Notes: generated by a model from the letters alone, not told the origin. 64,000 nucleotides of DNA from Bog-473 sp963730785 (GCA_963730785.1 CAVSTF010000015.1:496001-560000), one strand, 5' to 3'. Shown: positions 8,886 to 18,590, counted from the first letter of the stretch. Numbers and translations: made by a program.

Positions 8886-9740
8886 TCAACCCGCCGCAGC
8901 AGCAAATTGGCTGGGCACGGCCACACCGGCCTGCCGGTAGGCGCCCGGCAGCCAACTTGGCCACCGATGTCACTTCAGCTGCCGGTGGATGATCGGCCAA
9001 GAAGCTGTTGAACTGCACCACGGCCGCCTTGGCGTTGTCATCCTGGTTGTAGAGGATCAGCCCGAGGAAGAAGTGTCCGGCATAGAGCGTGGGCGCAACC
9101 TTGATCGCCTTCTCCTCGTTCCGGCGGCCGACCTGTTGCAGGGTCGGATTGTGCCCTGCCGTCCCATAGTTCCATTCCAACCAGCCGGCGGCCGACAGGG
9201 CATTGGGGTCGTTCGGATCCTCGGACAGCACTCGTTGGTAGAGCTTGAGCGCCTGCACGGGTTCGCCGCCGTTGGCGAGACTGCCCGCCTGTTCCAACTG
9301 TTGCTCAATCAACTGCGCCTTGGGCAAGGTGATGCTGCCGGAGCTCGATTGCCCGGGGAGGCGGGGGGACACGGCATGGTCCACCAGAATCACGATGCCC
9401 GCGATGATCAGGAAACAGGAGGCGACAATGCCAACCCGTCGCCAGTCACGCCGACGGAATCCCTCTTCGGGCTCGTCATCCAGATCGTCGAAGACGTCCT
9501 CGGGGGCTCGTCGGGTGCGGGACCCAACTCGGCCAACGCCGCCGTCACTTCGGCCAGGCGTTGCCGGTCGCGCTGAGTGAGGACCGCGTGATCGGCCTCG
9601 GTGAGGTCACCGGCGCTCAGTTCCCGATCGGCATCTTCAATCGATCGCTGCAGAAACTCTTGCTCATCGACGAGGAACCAACGCTCGTCACCGCTGGCCG
9701 ATCCGGAAGGTTGCGCTGGCGTTTCCGTCTCGGAGGTCAT
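8886..9740 (-). CDS. ccmI: CcmI/CycH-like cytochrome c biogenesis TPR protein
   Basis: About 283 residues after repair. A soluble N-terminal helix pair (FLVDEQEFLQRSIEDADREL ... TQRDRQRLAEVTAAL) is followed by one membrane segment (VGIVASCFLIIAGIVILV), then a tetratricopeptide-like periplasmic part (QALKLYQRVLSEDPNDPNAL, AGWLEWNYG). This is the architecture of CcmI, which presents apocytochrome c to the CcmFH heme lyase. Last gene of the ccm operon. Two one-base breaks: a short GGGGG run at 9502-9506 and CCC at 8944-8946; repaired, the protein ends AYRQAGVAVPSQFAAAAG, with its stop five bases from the convergent desulfurase stop. Confidence 0.78.
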
Positions 9741-10194
9741 AGCGGATCCGGCACGGAGGTGGTTGACCCGCAGCGCGGCGAACTGTCGGGAACGTCGGAC
9801 GAAGAGGGTGATCACCCCGGCCAGTGCCCCGGCGCCCAGCACAATCGGGATGATCCAGATCAGGGCAAACCCGCCGCTGTCCGGGGGCTACCAACAAAAT
9901 GGTCGGCCCGTATTGCGAGACCAAGGTCTGCTCAATCTGACCGGTCGTGCGACCCTCGTGCAGATCCTTCACGATCTCGTGCCGAACGGCGATGGCCGTC
10001 GACTCATCGGAGTCAGCCACCGACACGTCGATACACGAGGGGCAACGAACGACCCGCTCAATGGCGGACGCATGCTGGGTCAAGGTCTGCCGACTGCCGT
10101 GGATGACGCCGCTGCCGATGACCAGGGCCACCACCAAGACGACCATCGGCAGGGCGATTCGGCCCCACAGCGGCAGCGACGGGCGGTCAGGCAT
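9737..10194 (-). CDS. ccmH: CcmH-like apocytochrome c thiol-reducing subunit
   Basis: Membrane-anchored protein of about 150 residues: an N-terminal membrane helix (MVVLVVALVIGSGVI), a periplasmic domain with the redox motif RCPSC and the helical bundle TAIAVRHEIVKDLHEG...IEQTLVSQYGPTILL, and a C-terminal helix IIPIVLGAGALAGVITLFV. CcmH reduces or holds the CXXCH motif of apocytochrome c. Start ATG 10194 overlaps the thioredoxin-like gene by eight bases. A one-base insertion in GGGGG 9883-9887 splits it. Its end is uncertain: in the repaired frame there is no stop before ccmI, whereas another frame gives a TGA overlapping the ccmI ATG. Either a further error or a genuine CcmH-CcmI fusion. Confidence 0.78.
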
Positions 10195-10755
10195 GTGACC
10201 GCTTGGCGTGGCGCAACATGTCAGCCAGATTGGCCACCGTGGCCGGTCCCGTGACGGGTTCCACGGTGATTTTGCCGGATGGGTCAACCAGATAGGTCGT
10301 GGGCGGACCAGTGACGCCATAGGACTGGGCGATGACCCCACCGGCATCGTTCACCGCCGACCAGGTGGCACCCTGTGACTTCAGGAACTCACGGGCCGAC
10401 GCCACTTCATCGTGGAAGACCACGCTGACCAAGACCGCGCCCTTGGGAACGAGGCTCTGCCCGTAGTCGAAGGCCACGAGGTCGGGCGCCTCCTGCTCGC
10501 AGGGACCACACCAGCTGGCAAAGAAGTTGATGAAGACGTAACGACCGCGGAACGACTTGAGGGAGACGTGCTGGCCGGTGCGCAGGTCGGTGCCGGAGAA
10601 GGTCGGGCGCAGCGTGGCCGAGCAATGGGCTGTCGACCTGCGTTGCTTCCTGTGGCGTCCGGGTGGCCAACACCACGCCGACGACGGCCAAGTACAACGA
10701 GGACACCGCAGGCGATCCAGCGGGTGGTGTGACGACGACGGGTGGACCGGGCCAT
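10187..10755 (-). CDS. TlpA/ResA/CcmG-type membrane-anchored thioredoxin
   Basis: About 189 residues, N-terminal anchor (WIACGV...LYLAVVGVVLAT) and a thioredoxin fold with FINFFASWCGPCEQEAPDLV, the WCxxC motif of heme-handling thiol reductases, plus the cis-proline segment GVTGPPTTYLVD. It would keep cytochrome c heme-binding cysteines reduced outside the membrane, taking electrons from CcdA. ATG 10755 overlaps the ccmF stop (TGATG). Three reading frames are used, with breaks near 10685-10700 and at GGG 10605-10607; joined, the frames give a gap-free family-like protein. It occupies the ccmG position in the operon. Confidence 0.82.
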
Positions 10756-12889
10756 CAGCTCGGTTGGGCGGTTGCGTCGGCGCCGACCGAGGTCAGTTCG
10801 CCCGTGGTGCCCGTTGCCGTTGGTCGCGTCGGGATCAGCACCCGCTCCCGTCACCATGGCCGATGGCGCGGACGCCGGATCGGTGGCCCGTCGACGGGTG
10901 CCGGGCACCAGGGCCAGCAGGCCTCCCAGTCCGATCAAGAGGCCGCCAGCCCATAGCCAGGCCAACAGGGGCTCAATGACCACGCCGATGGCCACCGATC
11001 CCGAAGGGAGGTTGGCGATGGGCTGGTTGCCCGACGTGTTCCCCACCCCGCCGATGGCGTCGAAGGTCAGGTAGACGTCGCCGAAGGCACCCGAATCGAT
11101 GGCGGGCGTCCCGACGGTCGACAATGAACCGCCGAAGTTGGTGGTGGCCGGAGCGAACACGCCACCTCCGTCCACCTTGACCAACGCCTGATCGGCTTGC
11201 TTCGAGGGCGAGGCCACGGTCCGCAGGCCTTCGAACTCGAACGAATGTCCTCCGAAATGCACGACCTGGCCGGGAGCCAGCGCCAACTCGGTCTGATGGC
11301 GGTAGGTGGTGGCCGCGATGATGCCGACGGCCATGACGACCACGCCGAGGTGGACCACCATGCCGCCATTGGTCCGTCCCACCAGTCCGCGCCAGAAACC
11401 GGTCTGACGAGTGCGGGCGGCTCGCACGGAGAGCACCAGGGCCCGCCCTGCGGTAGCGGCTGCCACGCCGCCCATCCCGAAGCCCACCAGCGGCGCGAGA
11501 CCGCGCAGACCGAAGGCGACACAGACGACGACGGTCAGCACGCCGATCCACACCGGGATGGACAGCCGTTCCCAGAAGACGGCGGCGTTGATTTTGCGCC
11601 AACTGAGCACCGGGGCGACGGCCATGAGGAAGAGCAGAGCCAGCCCCACCGGCACGGCCACCGTATTGAAGTACGGCGCCCCGACGGTCACTTGTTGTTG
11701 CGTGATGGCTTGGTAGAGGAGTGGGTACAGCGTCCCCAGCAAGACCACGAAGGCAAAGCCCACGAACAACAAGTTGTTCAAGAGGAAGGCACCTTCGCGC
11801 CCGAGCGGCGCGTCGATGCCCCCGGGCGAGCGCAGGCGATCACCCCGCCAGGCGATGAGACCGAAACCGACGGCCACCACCAAGAAGAAGAACCCGAGCA
11901 ATATCGGACCGATAGACGACTTGGAGAAGGCATGCACCGAATTGATGACGCCCGAACGGGTCAGGAATGTCCCCAGAATGGTGAGCGCGAAGGTGGCCAC
12001 CGACAGCGAGAGATTCCAGACCCGGAGCAGGCCGCGACGTTCCTGCACCAGGACGGAGTGGAGGTAGGCCGTGCCGCACAGCCACGGCAAGCAGGGCGGC
12101 GTTCTCGACCGGATCCCAGCCCCAGAAGCCGCCCCATCCGAGCACCTGGTAGGACCACCAGGCGCCCAACACGATGCCGACGGAAAGGAAGGTGAACGAG
12201 ATCAGCGTCCAACGCCGGCACTCAATCTGCCACCGTTCCCCCACTCGGCCGGTCGCCAACATGCCGATGGCAAAGGCGAAGGGAACGGTGAAGCCGACAA
12301 AGCCCAAGTACAGCAGCGGTGGGTGAATGGCGACCAACGGGTTGTCCTGCAGCAGCGAGTTGGGACCGAGTCCGCTGGTGACATCGCGGGTGGTGGTGAA
12401 CGGATTGGCCGGGCCGAGCATCAAGCCGAAGAAGAACGTGGTGACGACGAACATCACCAAGGTGGCGTACCGAATCACCGGGTCGGCCGCCTGGCGGCGG
12501 TAGCGCCACACAAAGGCGGTGGTGAAGACGGTCAACGCCAGTCCCCACAAGAGGATGGAACCGGCCAGGGCCGACCACAAGCCGGTAATGGAATACAGCA
12601 GCGGCGTGACCCGACTGTTGTTCTCGGCCACGAAGACCAGCGAGAAGTCATGCGTCACCAAGGCGTGCTCCATGGCCAGGGCGGCCACCACGCCACCGAC
12701 CAGCATCACCGGGGCGAAGAGCCGGGTGTCGAAACCGCCGAGCTTCTCAAGCTCCGGGATGGCGGCGCCGTTGGCTGCCGCCTCCAGGCGGGCGGCGCGC
12801 ACCAGCCCCACCACCACGACCACCGCACCGACGATGGAGGTGATGAAGGCCAGCCACACACCGATGACGCCCAGGTCAGCGTCCAACAT
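10755..12889 (-). CDS. ccmF: CcmF heme lyase subunit
   Basis: About 710 residues, polytopic (many hydrophobic helices), with the heme-handling tryptophan-rich block YQVLGWGGFWGWDPVENAA and conserved IHPPLLYLGF and NLSLSVATFALTILGTFLTRSGV. CcmF joins heme from holo-CcmE to apocytochrome c. ATG 12889 overlaps the ccmE stop. A one-base insertion near 12091-12097 splits the gene at ENAALL|PWLCGTAYLHSV, and another near 10810-10830 alters the tail, which after repair ends GELTSVGADATAQPS, with a stop overlapping the thioredoxin start. The periplasmic loop after VVHFGGHSFEFEGLR is typical of the family. Confidence 0.88.
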
Positions 12890-13377
12890 CAGCGCTCGGT
12901 CCCGTTCTTGGCCTTGACCCGGTTGGGGTGAGCGGCCTTATAGGTCGACGAATGCTTGACCAGGATTTGGTTGGAGAGGAAGGCGAAGGACGTGGCGGAG
13001 GCGAAGTGACCGACCACCACGACTGGGATGTTCGACTGGAACAGTTGCGGCGGGCTGCCACTATTGGTCACCCTCAGCGTGCGATTGCCACCGGAAATGG
13101 TGAAGTCGGTCCCTACTTTGGTGGAGTGGATGGAGCCGGGCACCACGTTGCCCTCGAGCCGAAACGTGGTCGTGCCCAAGGTGGCCCGGTGGGCGTAGGC
13201 CTGTTTGACCGTGTCGAAGTAATTCAGTGAACTGCCGAGTCCTTCGACCAACAAGAAGACGAAGGCGGCAGCCAGGAGGGCGAAGACGACCCAGAGGCGC
13301 TTGCTGCGCTTGCGCCGCGCCACCGGCAGCGCCGGACCCGTGTGCGGCGGCTGGGCAGTGAGGTCGCCTTCCGTCAC
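12889..13377 (-). CDS. ccmE: CcmE heme chaperone
   Basis: 162 residues. A short cytosolic Arg/Lys-rich tail, one membrane helix (LWVVFALLAAAFVFLLVEGL), then an OB-fold periplasmic domain (TFRLEGNVVPGS, LRVTNSGSPPQLF, IPVVVVGHF) and the heme-attachment region QILVKHSSTYKAAH, where the histidine would bind heme covalently. Residues after the histidine include the tyrosine (SSTY) found in the common HxxxY form. GTG start overlaps the ccmD stop (GTGA); the stop overlaps ccmF. Confidence 0.88.
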   Translation of the reverse strand: MTEGDLTAQPPHTGPALPVARRKRSKRLWVVFALLAAAFVFLLVEGLGSSLNYFDTVKQAYAHRATLGTTTFRLEGNVVPGSIHSTKVGTDFTISGGNRTLRVTNSGSPPQLFQSNIPVVVVGHFASATSFAFLSNQILVKHSSTYKAAHPNRVKAKNGTER

Positions 13378-13550
13378 GAATGTCCACCGGGAGTCGCCGC
13401 GGCGGACGAATCCGTCGCCGACGTCACACCGGCATCACCTTGGGCGACTTGGCGGGCGCGCTCCCAGCGGCGGCGGCGCAAGCCGAGCCCGACGGCGTAG
13501 ACGAACATGATGCCCAGTGCGGCGATGTAGCCGACATCGACGTAGCCCAT
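13374..13550 (-). CDS. ccmD: CcmD-like small membrane protein
   Basis: 58 residues read directly from the sequence: MGYVDVGYIAALGIMFVYAVG forms one membrane helix followed by LRRRRWERARQV and a Thr/Ala/Ser tail. A tiny single-helix protein with an arginine-rich cytosolic side between ccmC and ccmE is the standard place and form of CcmD, which helps release holo-CcmE from the CcmABC complex. ATG at 13550 is three bases upstream of the ccmC stop region, and its stop overlaps the ccmE GTG start. Family assignment rests on size, topology and position. Confidence 0.78.
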   Translation of the reverse strand: MGYVDVGYIAALGIMFVYAVGLGLRRRRWERARQVAQGDAGVTSATDSSAAATPGGHS

Positions 13551-13552
13551 GA

Positions 13553-14377
13553 TCAGTTCCCGCTCTGCGGAGGCGTGGAAGGTCCTGACGCGTGCAGCAC
13601 GTTGGTCTCACTCCAGCGCTCGGTCAGCGAGACCTCAAGCTCCTGATCGCCCACTTCGTCCTGCAGCACCTCGATCCGATAGCGCACAGCCAGGAACCAC
13701 ACGAAGATCAGCGAGAACGAGATGAAGCCCATCAACAGCGTCCACAACATGGAGCCGTGCACGTGGAGATGGAATCCGGGGTCGAGGATGGTGCCGCCCT
13801 GATGCAGGGTCTGCCACCAATCGACCGAGAAGTGCACGATCGGTACGTCGACGGCGACCAACAAGGCGGCCACCGCGCAACGGCGAGCCCGGATGGACGG
13901 ATCGGCCGGCACCCGGCGCAGCGCCATGTAGCCCAGTTCGAGCAGGAGGAGCAGCGCGGTGGACGTCAGCCGGGCATCCCAGGTCCACCACACACCCCAC
14001 ACCGGACGGCCCCACAGCGAGCCGGTGATCAGCGTCAAGGCGGAGAAGACCGCACCCACTTCGACCGACGCGGCGGCCAAGCGGTCCCAGAACAGCGAAC
14101 GGGTGCGCGGCCATAGATAGAGCAGGCTGCCGGCGGCGGCCACGCCGCCGGCCCAGTAGAGGGCCACGGTGGCGATGGGTGGGTGGATGTACAAGAGACG
14201 AGCCAAGTTGCCCTGCACCTGATCGGGTGGCGTGATCCACAAGCCAAGCCAGACGGTGGCAATCATGCTCAGGACGCCCAGGACGCCAACGGCCGTGAGC
14301 CAGCGCGGTCGGACCACCGATGGCCCTTTGGCGGACGCCGGCGTCGACGCGGTGTCATTGGGAACGAGGGTGGTCAT
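13553..14377 (-). CDS. ccmC: CcmC heme exporter/handling protein
   Basis: 274 residues with six likely membrane helices and the tryptophan-rich heme motif LWGRPVWGVWWTWDARLT. IHPPIATVALYWAG and the histidine after FHLHVHGS would be axial ligands in this HemeHandling (CcmC/CcsA) family. CcmC loads heme onto CcmE. The ATG at 14377 overlaps the ccmB stop (ATGA). The reading frame is intact. Confidence 0.9.
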   Translation of the reverse strand: MTTLVPNDTASTPASAKGPSVVRPRWLTAVGVLGVLSMIATVWLGLWITPPDQVQGNLARLLYIHPPIATVALYWAGGVAAAGSLLYLWPRTRSLFWDRLAAASVEVGAVFSALTLITGSLWGRPVWGVWWTWDARLTSTALLLLLELGYMALRRVPADPSIRARRCAVAALLVAVDVPIVHFSVDWWQTLHQGGTILDPGFHLHVHGSMLWTLLMGFISFSLIFVWFLAVRYRIEVLQDEVGDQELEVSLTERWSETNVLHASGPSTPPQSGN

Positions 14378-15043
14378 GCGGCCTCCTGGAGTGGACCGTA
14401 AAGGACGATGCCGATCACCAGGTAGATCACGGCAAAGGGGATAAGAAGGCGGAGCCACTGGGCTCCCGTTCCGGGGTGCGTGCTCAACGCGGCCTGCCAG
14501 GCCTTGGAGCCGGCCAAAAGGACCGGGGCCAGGACAGGGAGCACCAACAACGGGAGCAAGGTGTCGCGCGACGCGCAGTCCGGCTGACAGCGCGCCGTAG
14601 AGGACGCCGGCACAGGCGAGACCGACGGTGGACAGCAGGGAGGCCGTGACCGCCAGCCAGATGGTGTGGACGCGGACATCGAAGAGGAAAGAGACGCCGG
14701 CCCATAGGACGATCTGCAGGAGGAGCAGTTGGAAGCCGACGGCCGCCGCCTTGCCGAGGAAGATCCCGGCCGGATCGATGCCGGAGAGCCGAAGGCCATC
14801 ACGGGTGCCTTCCCCGGATTCGACGGCCACACTGCGCTGAATGGCCAGCACGGTAGAGAAGAGGACGGCGATCCAGAAGATGCCCGGGGCGGCGTGGCGC
14901 AGGGCCGACTGGCTGGGGCCAATGGCAAAGGAGACGAGGACGAGGACGAGAATGGCAAAGGGCACCACCTGCCACAGCGCCACTCGGGAGCGCGCCTCAA
15001 TCCGGAGGTCTTTCCCCGCCACGAGGACCGCGTCACGCCACAT
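14374..15043 (-). CDS. ccmB: CcmB membrane subunit of heme-release ABC complex
   Basis: About 223 residues, six hydrophobic helices, beginning MWRDAVLVAGKDLRIEARSR, the usual CcmB opening (KDLRIE). With CcmA it forms the ABC module that frees holo-CcmE. Frame break near 14566-14578: the first part reads to LYGALSAGLR, the second continues SRDTLLPLLVLPVLAPVLLAGSKAW in another frame. Start overlaps ccmA by 11 bases, the stop overlaps ccmC. Confidence 0.87.
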
Positions 15044-15779
15044 GCCACGCCTCCATCGTGCCCGGTCCGGACGGGGATTCCGCCGCGGGCACCGAGGAAA
15101 GGTTGGGCCGGCGGCCACCTGGACTGTCCGACGTGATCCGTCCACCCCCCATCACGACCACTCGGTCAGACAAGGGCACCGACAATTCCGGCTCGTGGGA
15201 AGAGAGCAACACTGCCGCTCCATCCGTCGCCGCTTCGCCGATCAGATTTCCGAGCAATTCGCGAGAAGGGGCATCGAGGCCGGCGTGTGGCTCATCGAGC
15301 AGCCAGAGAGCGGGGCGACGGGCCAACAGAGCGGCCAGGGCGACTCGACGCCGCTGTCCGGCCGAAAGACGACCCGTCGGGGTGGTGCGCAGTCGCCCGA
15401 CCAGACCCAGGCGTTCGAGCGCCTGGTCGGCCCGTTCGACCGGCAGGCCCAGGGCCTTGACCGAGAAACGGACGTTCTCCGCCGCACTGAGCTCGTCATA
15501 AATAGGGGCGGCATGACCCAAGAGGCCAACGTGGCGGCGCACGGTGGTGTGGTCGGTGGTCAGATCGATGCCCAGCACCTCGGCCTGACCCGAGGTCACC
15601 GGGAGCAGCCCGGCACAGGCACGGAGCAGGCTGGTCTTGCCGGCCCCGTTGGCGCCCACGACGACCACCACCTCTCCGGGTTGGAGAGAGAGATCGACCC
15701 CGGCAAGGGCGGGGAAGCGGCCGGCGAGGGCGACGGCAGCACGGAAGTGAACGACAGGGGCCATGGCCTTCCCGGCCAT
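15033..15779 (-). CDS. ccmA: CcmA ATPase of heme-release ABC complex
   Basis: 248 residues, ABC ATPase: Walker A VVGANGAGKTSLLR, Q-loop region, signature LSAGQRRRVALA and Walker B LWLLDEPHAGLD, plus the H-loop LLSSHEPEL. The compact size, the LRACAGLLPVTSG spacing and position before ccmB identify CcmA. The start at 15779 is the longest; ATG 15764 is an alternative that begins at APVVHFRAAV. The C-terminal 30 residues are Ser/Pro-rich. Confidence 0.9.
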   Translation of the reverse strand: MAGKAMAPVVHFRAAVALAGRFPALAGVDLSLQPGEVVVVVGANGAGKTSLLRACAGLLPVTSGQAEVLGIDLTTDHTTVRRHVGLLGHAAPIYDELSAAENVRFSVKALGLPVERADQALERLGLVGRLRTTPTGRLSAGQRRRVALAALLARRPALWLLDEPHAGLDAPSRELLGNLIGEAATDGAAVLLSSHEPELSVPLSDRVVVMGGGRITSDSPGGRRPNLSSVPAAESPSGPGTMEAWHVA

Positions 15780-15853
15780 GCTAGGGGGGGTGGGTCCCGG
15801 GGTTCCAAGCGGCGCCTAGTCACTCCCGTTGCGGGTGGTGGGAGAGGCGGGCC

Positions 15854-16675
15854 CTAGCTACGGCTGAGGCGGCTCAATCCGATGTGGTCGAGCAGGTGCT
15901 GAAACTGGGTCGAGATCCAGGCCACCTGGTCGGTGAGCAGCAAAATACCGAAGGCGATGAGCACCCCGGCGGCCACCACTTCAACCAACCAGACGCCCCG
16001 GCGGGCCCGGGACAGCACGGCCGTGACGCGGCCAAAGGCCAGGCCAGTGACCACAAACGGGACACCGAGCCCCAGCGAATAGGCGAAGAGGAGCACTACG
16101 CCGCCGGCCAAGGTCCCGTTGTGCTCGGCCAATCCCAGGACCACGCCCAGGACCGGGCCGATGCAAGGGGTCCAGGCGAAGGCGAAGGCCATGCCCATGA
16201 TGGGGGCGGCGAAGGTACCCAGGGTGGACGGGCGCACGTGAATCCGCCGTTCCCCGGTCAGTCGGGCCAGCAGGCTGGCCGGTCCGGCACCCACCTTGGA
16301 CCAGAAGCCCGACGGGAGCAGCCCGACCAACAGGACGATGCCGAGGAGAATGACCAGCACCCCACTCAGGTGGGTCAGGGCCTCTTTGTGCGAGCCGATC
16401 GCCTGCCCGATACCCGAGGCCACGGCGCCCAGGGCCACGAAGACAACCGTGAAACCGGCGATGAAAAGACCAATCCCGCGCAGCATCGGGCGCATGGTCG
16501 ACACCGGTTGACCCTGGGCGTCCGCACCGGCGGTCCCCACCGCTGACAACTCGGCGGCCGAGAGCCCCGACACCATGGAGAGATAGCCCGGCACCAGCGG
16601 CAGCACGCAAGGTGAGAGAAACGAGAGGATCCCGGCGCCGAAGGCGACCAGAACACCCAGCGGGTCGGCCGAGAT
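15854..16675 (-). CDS. ccdA: CcdA-type thiol-disulfide transmembrane transporter
   Basis: About 270 residues, six or more helices, with the redox cysteine motifs FLSPCVLPLVPGYLS and AWTPCIGPVLG that define CcdA. It moves reducing equivalents from cytosolic thioredoxin to the periplasmic CcmG/ResA protein. The coding frame clearly extends upstream of the first ATG/GTG (ISADPLGVLVAFGAGILSFLSPC), but an in-frame stop occurs at about 16709 and no ATG, GTG or TTG lies between, so the 5' end given (an ATC codon) is only the edge of homology; a small indel in the CCCCC/GGG-rich stretch at 16680-16705 may hide the start. Head of the ccm operon, 74 bases before ccmA. Confidence 0.82.
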   Translation of the reverse strand: MSADPLGVLVAFGAGILSFLSPCVLPLVPGYLSMVSGLSAAELSAVGTAGADAQGQPVSTMRPMLRGIGLFIAGFTVVFVALGAVASGIGQAIGSHKEALTHLSGVLVILLGIVLLVGLLPSGFWSKVGAGPASLLARLTGERRIHVRPSTLGTFAAPIMGMAFAFAWTPCIGPVLGVVLGLAEHNGTLAGGVVLLFAYSLGLGVPFVVTGLAFGRVTAVLSRARRGVWLVEVVAAGVLIAFGILLLTDQVAWISTQFQHLLDHIGLSRLSRS

Positions 16676-16708
16676 GGTGGCCGGGAGCGGGAGCGTGGGG
16701 GCTCCCGA

Positions 16709-17680
16709 CTACTTGATGGTGCTGCGGACCAGGTCCATGTCGGCCTTGACCATCATGGTGACGAGGCCCGGGAAATCAACATCGCGATGCCAGCCCAGGG
16801 TCTCCTGCGCCTTGGCCGGGTTACCGACCAGAAGGTCGACCTCGGCCGGACGAAGAAACTTCTCGTCGATCACCACGTGCTGTTCCCAGTCGAGATCAGC
16901 GGCGGCAAAGGCCAGCTCGCACAGTTCGCGCACCGAATGGGTCTCGCCGGTGGCCACCACGAAGTCATCCGGCGCATCCTGCTGGAGCATGAGCCACATG
17001 GCGCGCACGTAGTCGGCCGCGAAGCCCCAGTCACGCTGGGCGTCGAGATTGCCCAACTGCAACTTGTCGTCCAGGTTGTTGGCGATGCGGGCCACGCCGT
17101 AGGAGACCTTGCGGGGCAGGAACTCAATGCCACGCCGGGGCGACTCGTGGTTGAACAGGATGCCCGAGGAGGCATGCAGGTCGTAGCTCTCCCGGTAGTT
17201 GACCGTGATCCAGTGGCCGTAGACCTTGGCCACGCCGTACGGACTGCGCGGATAGAGCGGGGTGGACTCGGTCTGCGGGACTTCCTGGACCTTGCCGAAC
17301 ATCTCCGACGAGCTGGCTTGGTAGAAGCGGATGCCCGGGTCGACGATGCGAATCGCATCCAACAGGCGAGTGACGCCGAGGGCGGTCGTCTCGCCGGTCA
17401 GCACCGGCTGGCTCCAGCTGGTCTGCACGAAGGACTGGGCGGCCAGGTTGTAGACCTCGCTGGGCCGGTGATCGCGCAACACCGCAATCAGCGAGGCTTC
17501 GTCCAAGATGTCGCCGGCGACCAGTTCGAGCTTGTCCTGAATGTGGGCGATCCGCTCGAAGTTGACCGTGCTGGACCGACGCACCATCCCAATAACGGTG
17601 TAGCCCTGCTCCAGCAGGAATTCAGCCAGGTAGGAGCCGTCCTGTCCGGTGACTCCGGTGATCAATGCGCGCTTGGACAT
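16709..17680 (-). CDS. gmd: GDP-mannose 4,6-dehydratase
   Basis: 323-residue extended SDR. Nucleotide-binding TGVTGQDGSYLAEFL at the N-terminus, the SSSEMFG catalytic serine/threonine region, and YxxxK in PYGVAKVYGHW. It converts GDP-mannose to GDP-4-keto-6-deoxymannose, a precursor of fucose, rhamnose-D and related sugars for surface glycans. NHESPRRGIEFLPRKV is the family's substrate-binding block. No reductase partner (GDP-fucose synthase) is beside it; a glycosyltransferase lies 0.9 kb away on the other strand. It is about 35 bases upstream of ccdA in the same direction. Confidence 0.93.
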   Translation of the reverse strand: MSKRALITGVTGQDGSYLAEFLLEQGYTVIGMVRRSSTVNFERIAHIQDKLELVAGDILDEASLIAVLRDHRPSEVYNLAAQSFVQTSWSQPVLTGETTALGVTRLLDAIRIVDPGIRFYQASSSEMFGKVQEVPQTESTPLYPRSPYGVAKVYGHWITVNYRESYDLHASSGILFNHESPRRGIEFLPRKVSYGVARIANNLDDKLQLGNLDAQRDWGFAADYVRAMWLMLQQDAPDDFVVATGETHSVRELCELAFAAADLDWEQHVVIDEKFLRPAEVDLLVGNPAKAQETLGWHRDVDFPGLVTMMVKADMDLVRSTIK

Positions 17681-17824
17681 GGTGGTGCAACGCTACTCGC
17701 GGCACGCAGACTGCCTGCGATCGCCCGCCGCCATGACTGATGGTCGGTGGGGTCACCCCTTAAACACCCAGGTAGGCAACGTGAAGCCGGCGCAACACCA
17801 CCTCGTACCCCGCCGCCTCGGGCC

Positions 17825-18499
17825 CTAGGGCTGGGCCGGCAGGGCAACCGCCGCTGGAAAGGAGGACCGGAAGAGGAATCCATCAGGCAGCAGGCGCGAG
17901 TGGACCACGACAATGAGGCTTGAGGCCACCATCACATAGACCACGTCGATCAGGTCGCGCAGCGTCCCCGTCCTCGAACCTCCGAGGCTTCCGAATATCC
18001 CAGGTCCGATCTCCTGGAACAGCAAGTAGACGGCGATGCCCAGCGTGATGATCGCCACGGCCACAAAGACGAAGGACACCACCGACACGTAGGTGTGCAA
18101 GATGCGATTGTTCGGGCCGTCGACCCGACCATCACCTCGAGCGATGGCGATCCCTTTCCGGACGTGCACAGCAAAGGTACCGCCGGCGATAGCCACGAAG
18201 AGTGCCCCGACGACGACGCTGCTGGCCACTCCATCCGCGATCGGCGAACTGTGGGGTCCGATGAAGGACAAGAGGGCGGTCACGATCATGACCGCACCGC
18301 TGTACGCGAACATCAGCGTCACGAATGACATCCCGAAGAGGTACACGCTCGATGGTCTGAGACCACGGGGATCGGGTTCAGCCCGATTGGCTACGACGAT
18401 GAGGACAAAGAACAACGGGATAAGGCTGAGAAGGCCGATCCCGGCGAAGATGCCACCGAAGACCAGACTGCCGCCGCTCACTATCTGACCAGGTTCCAT
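17825..18499 (-). CDS. Hypothetical polytopic membrane protein
   Basis: 224 residues with five to six hydrophobic segments (IFAGIGLLSLIPLFFVLIVV, YLFGMSFVTLMFAYSGAVMIV, VVVGALFVAIAGGTFAVHV, VSVVSFVFVAVAIITLGIAVYL, LIDVVYVMVASSLIVVV). No catalytic or transporter motif is visible, and I do not recognise a family. The intergenic 17681-17824 downstream (144 bases) shows nothing I can name. Coding bias and an ATG at the end of an A/C-rich gap support it as real. Confidence 0.6.
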   Translation of the reverse strand: MEPGQIVSGGSLVFGGIFAGIGLLSLIPLFFVLIVVANRAEPDPRGLRPSSVYLFGMSFVTLMFAYSGAVMIVTALLSFIGPHSSPIADGVASSVVVGALFVAIAGGTFAVHVRKGIAIARGDGRVDGPNNRILHTYVSVVSFVFVAVAIITLGIAVYLLFQEIGPGIFGSLGGSRTGTLRDLIDVVYVMVASSLIVVVHSRLLPDGFLFRSSFPAAVALPAQP

Positions 18500-18590
18500 T
18501 ACGGACCCCCCTTATGCGTGTGTCCCCCGTCGCACCGTAGACACCCCGGGGTGGTCGATACATGGATGGTGCGATTCCGCACGCCCTACA

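Noticed and set aside
17681..17824. Possible small RNA or tRNA in the gap between gmd and the membrane protein
   Set aside because: No cloverleaf or convincing hairpin was found by eye; base composition is ordinary.
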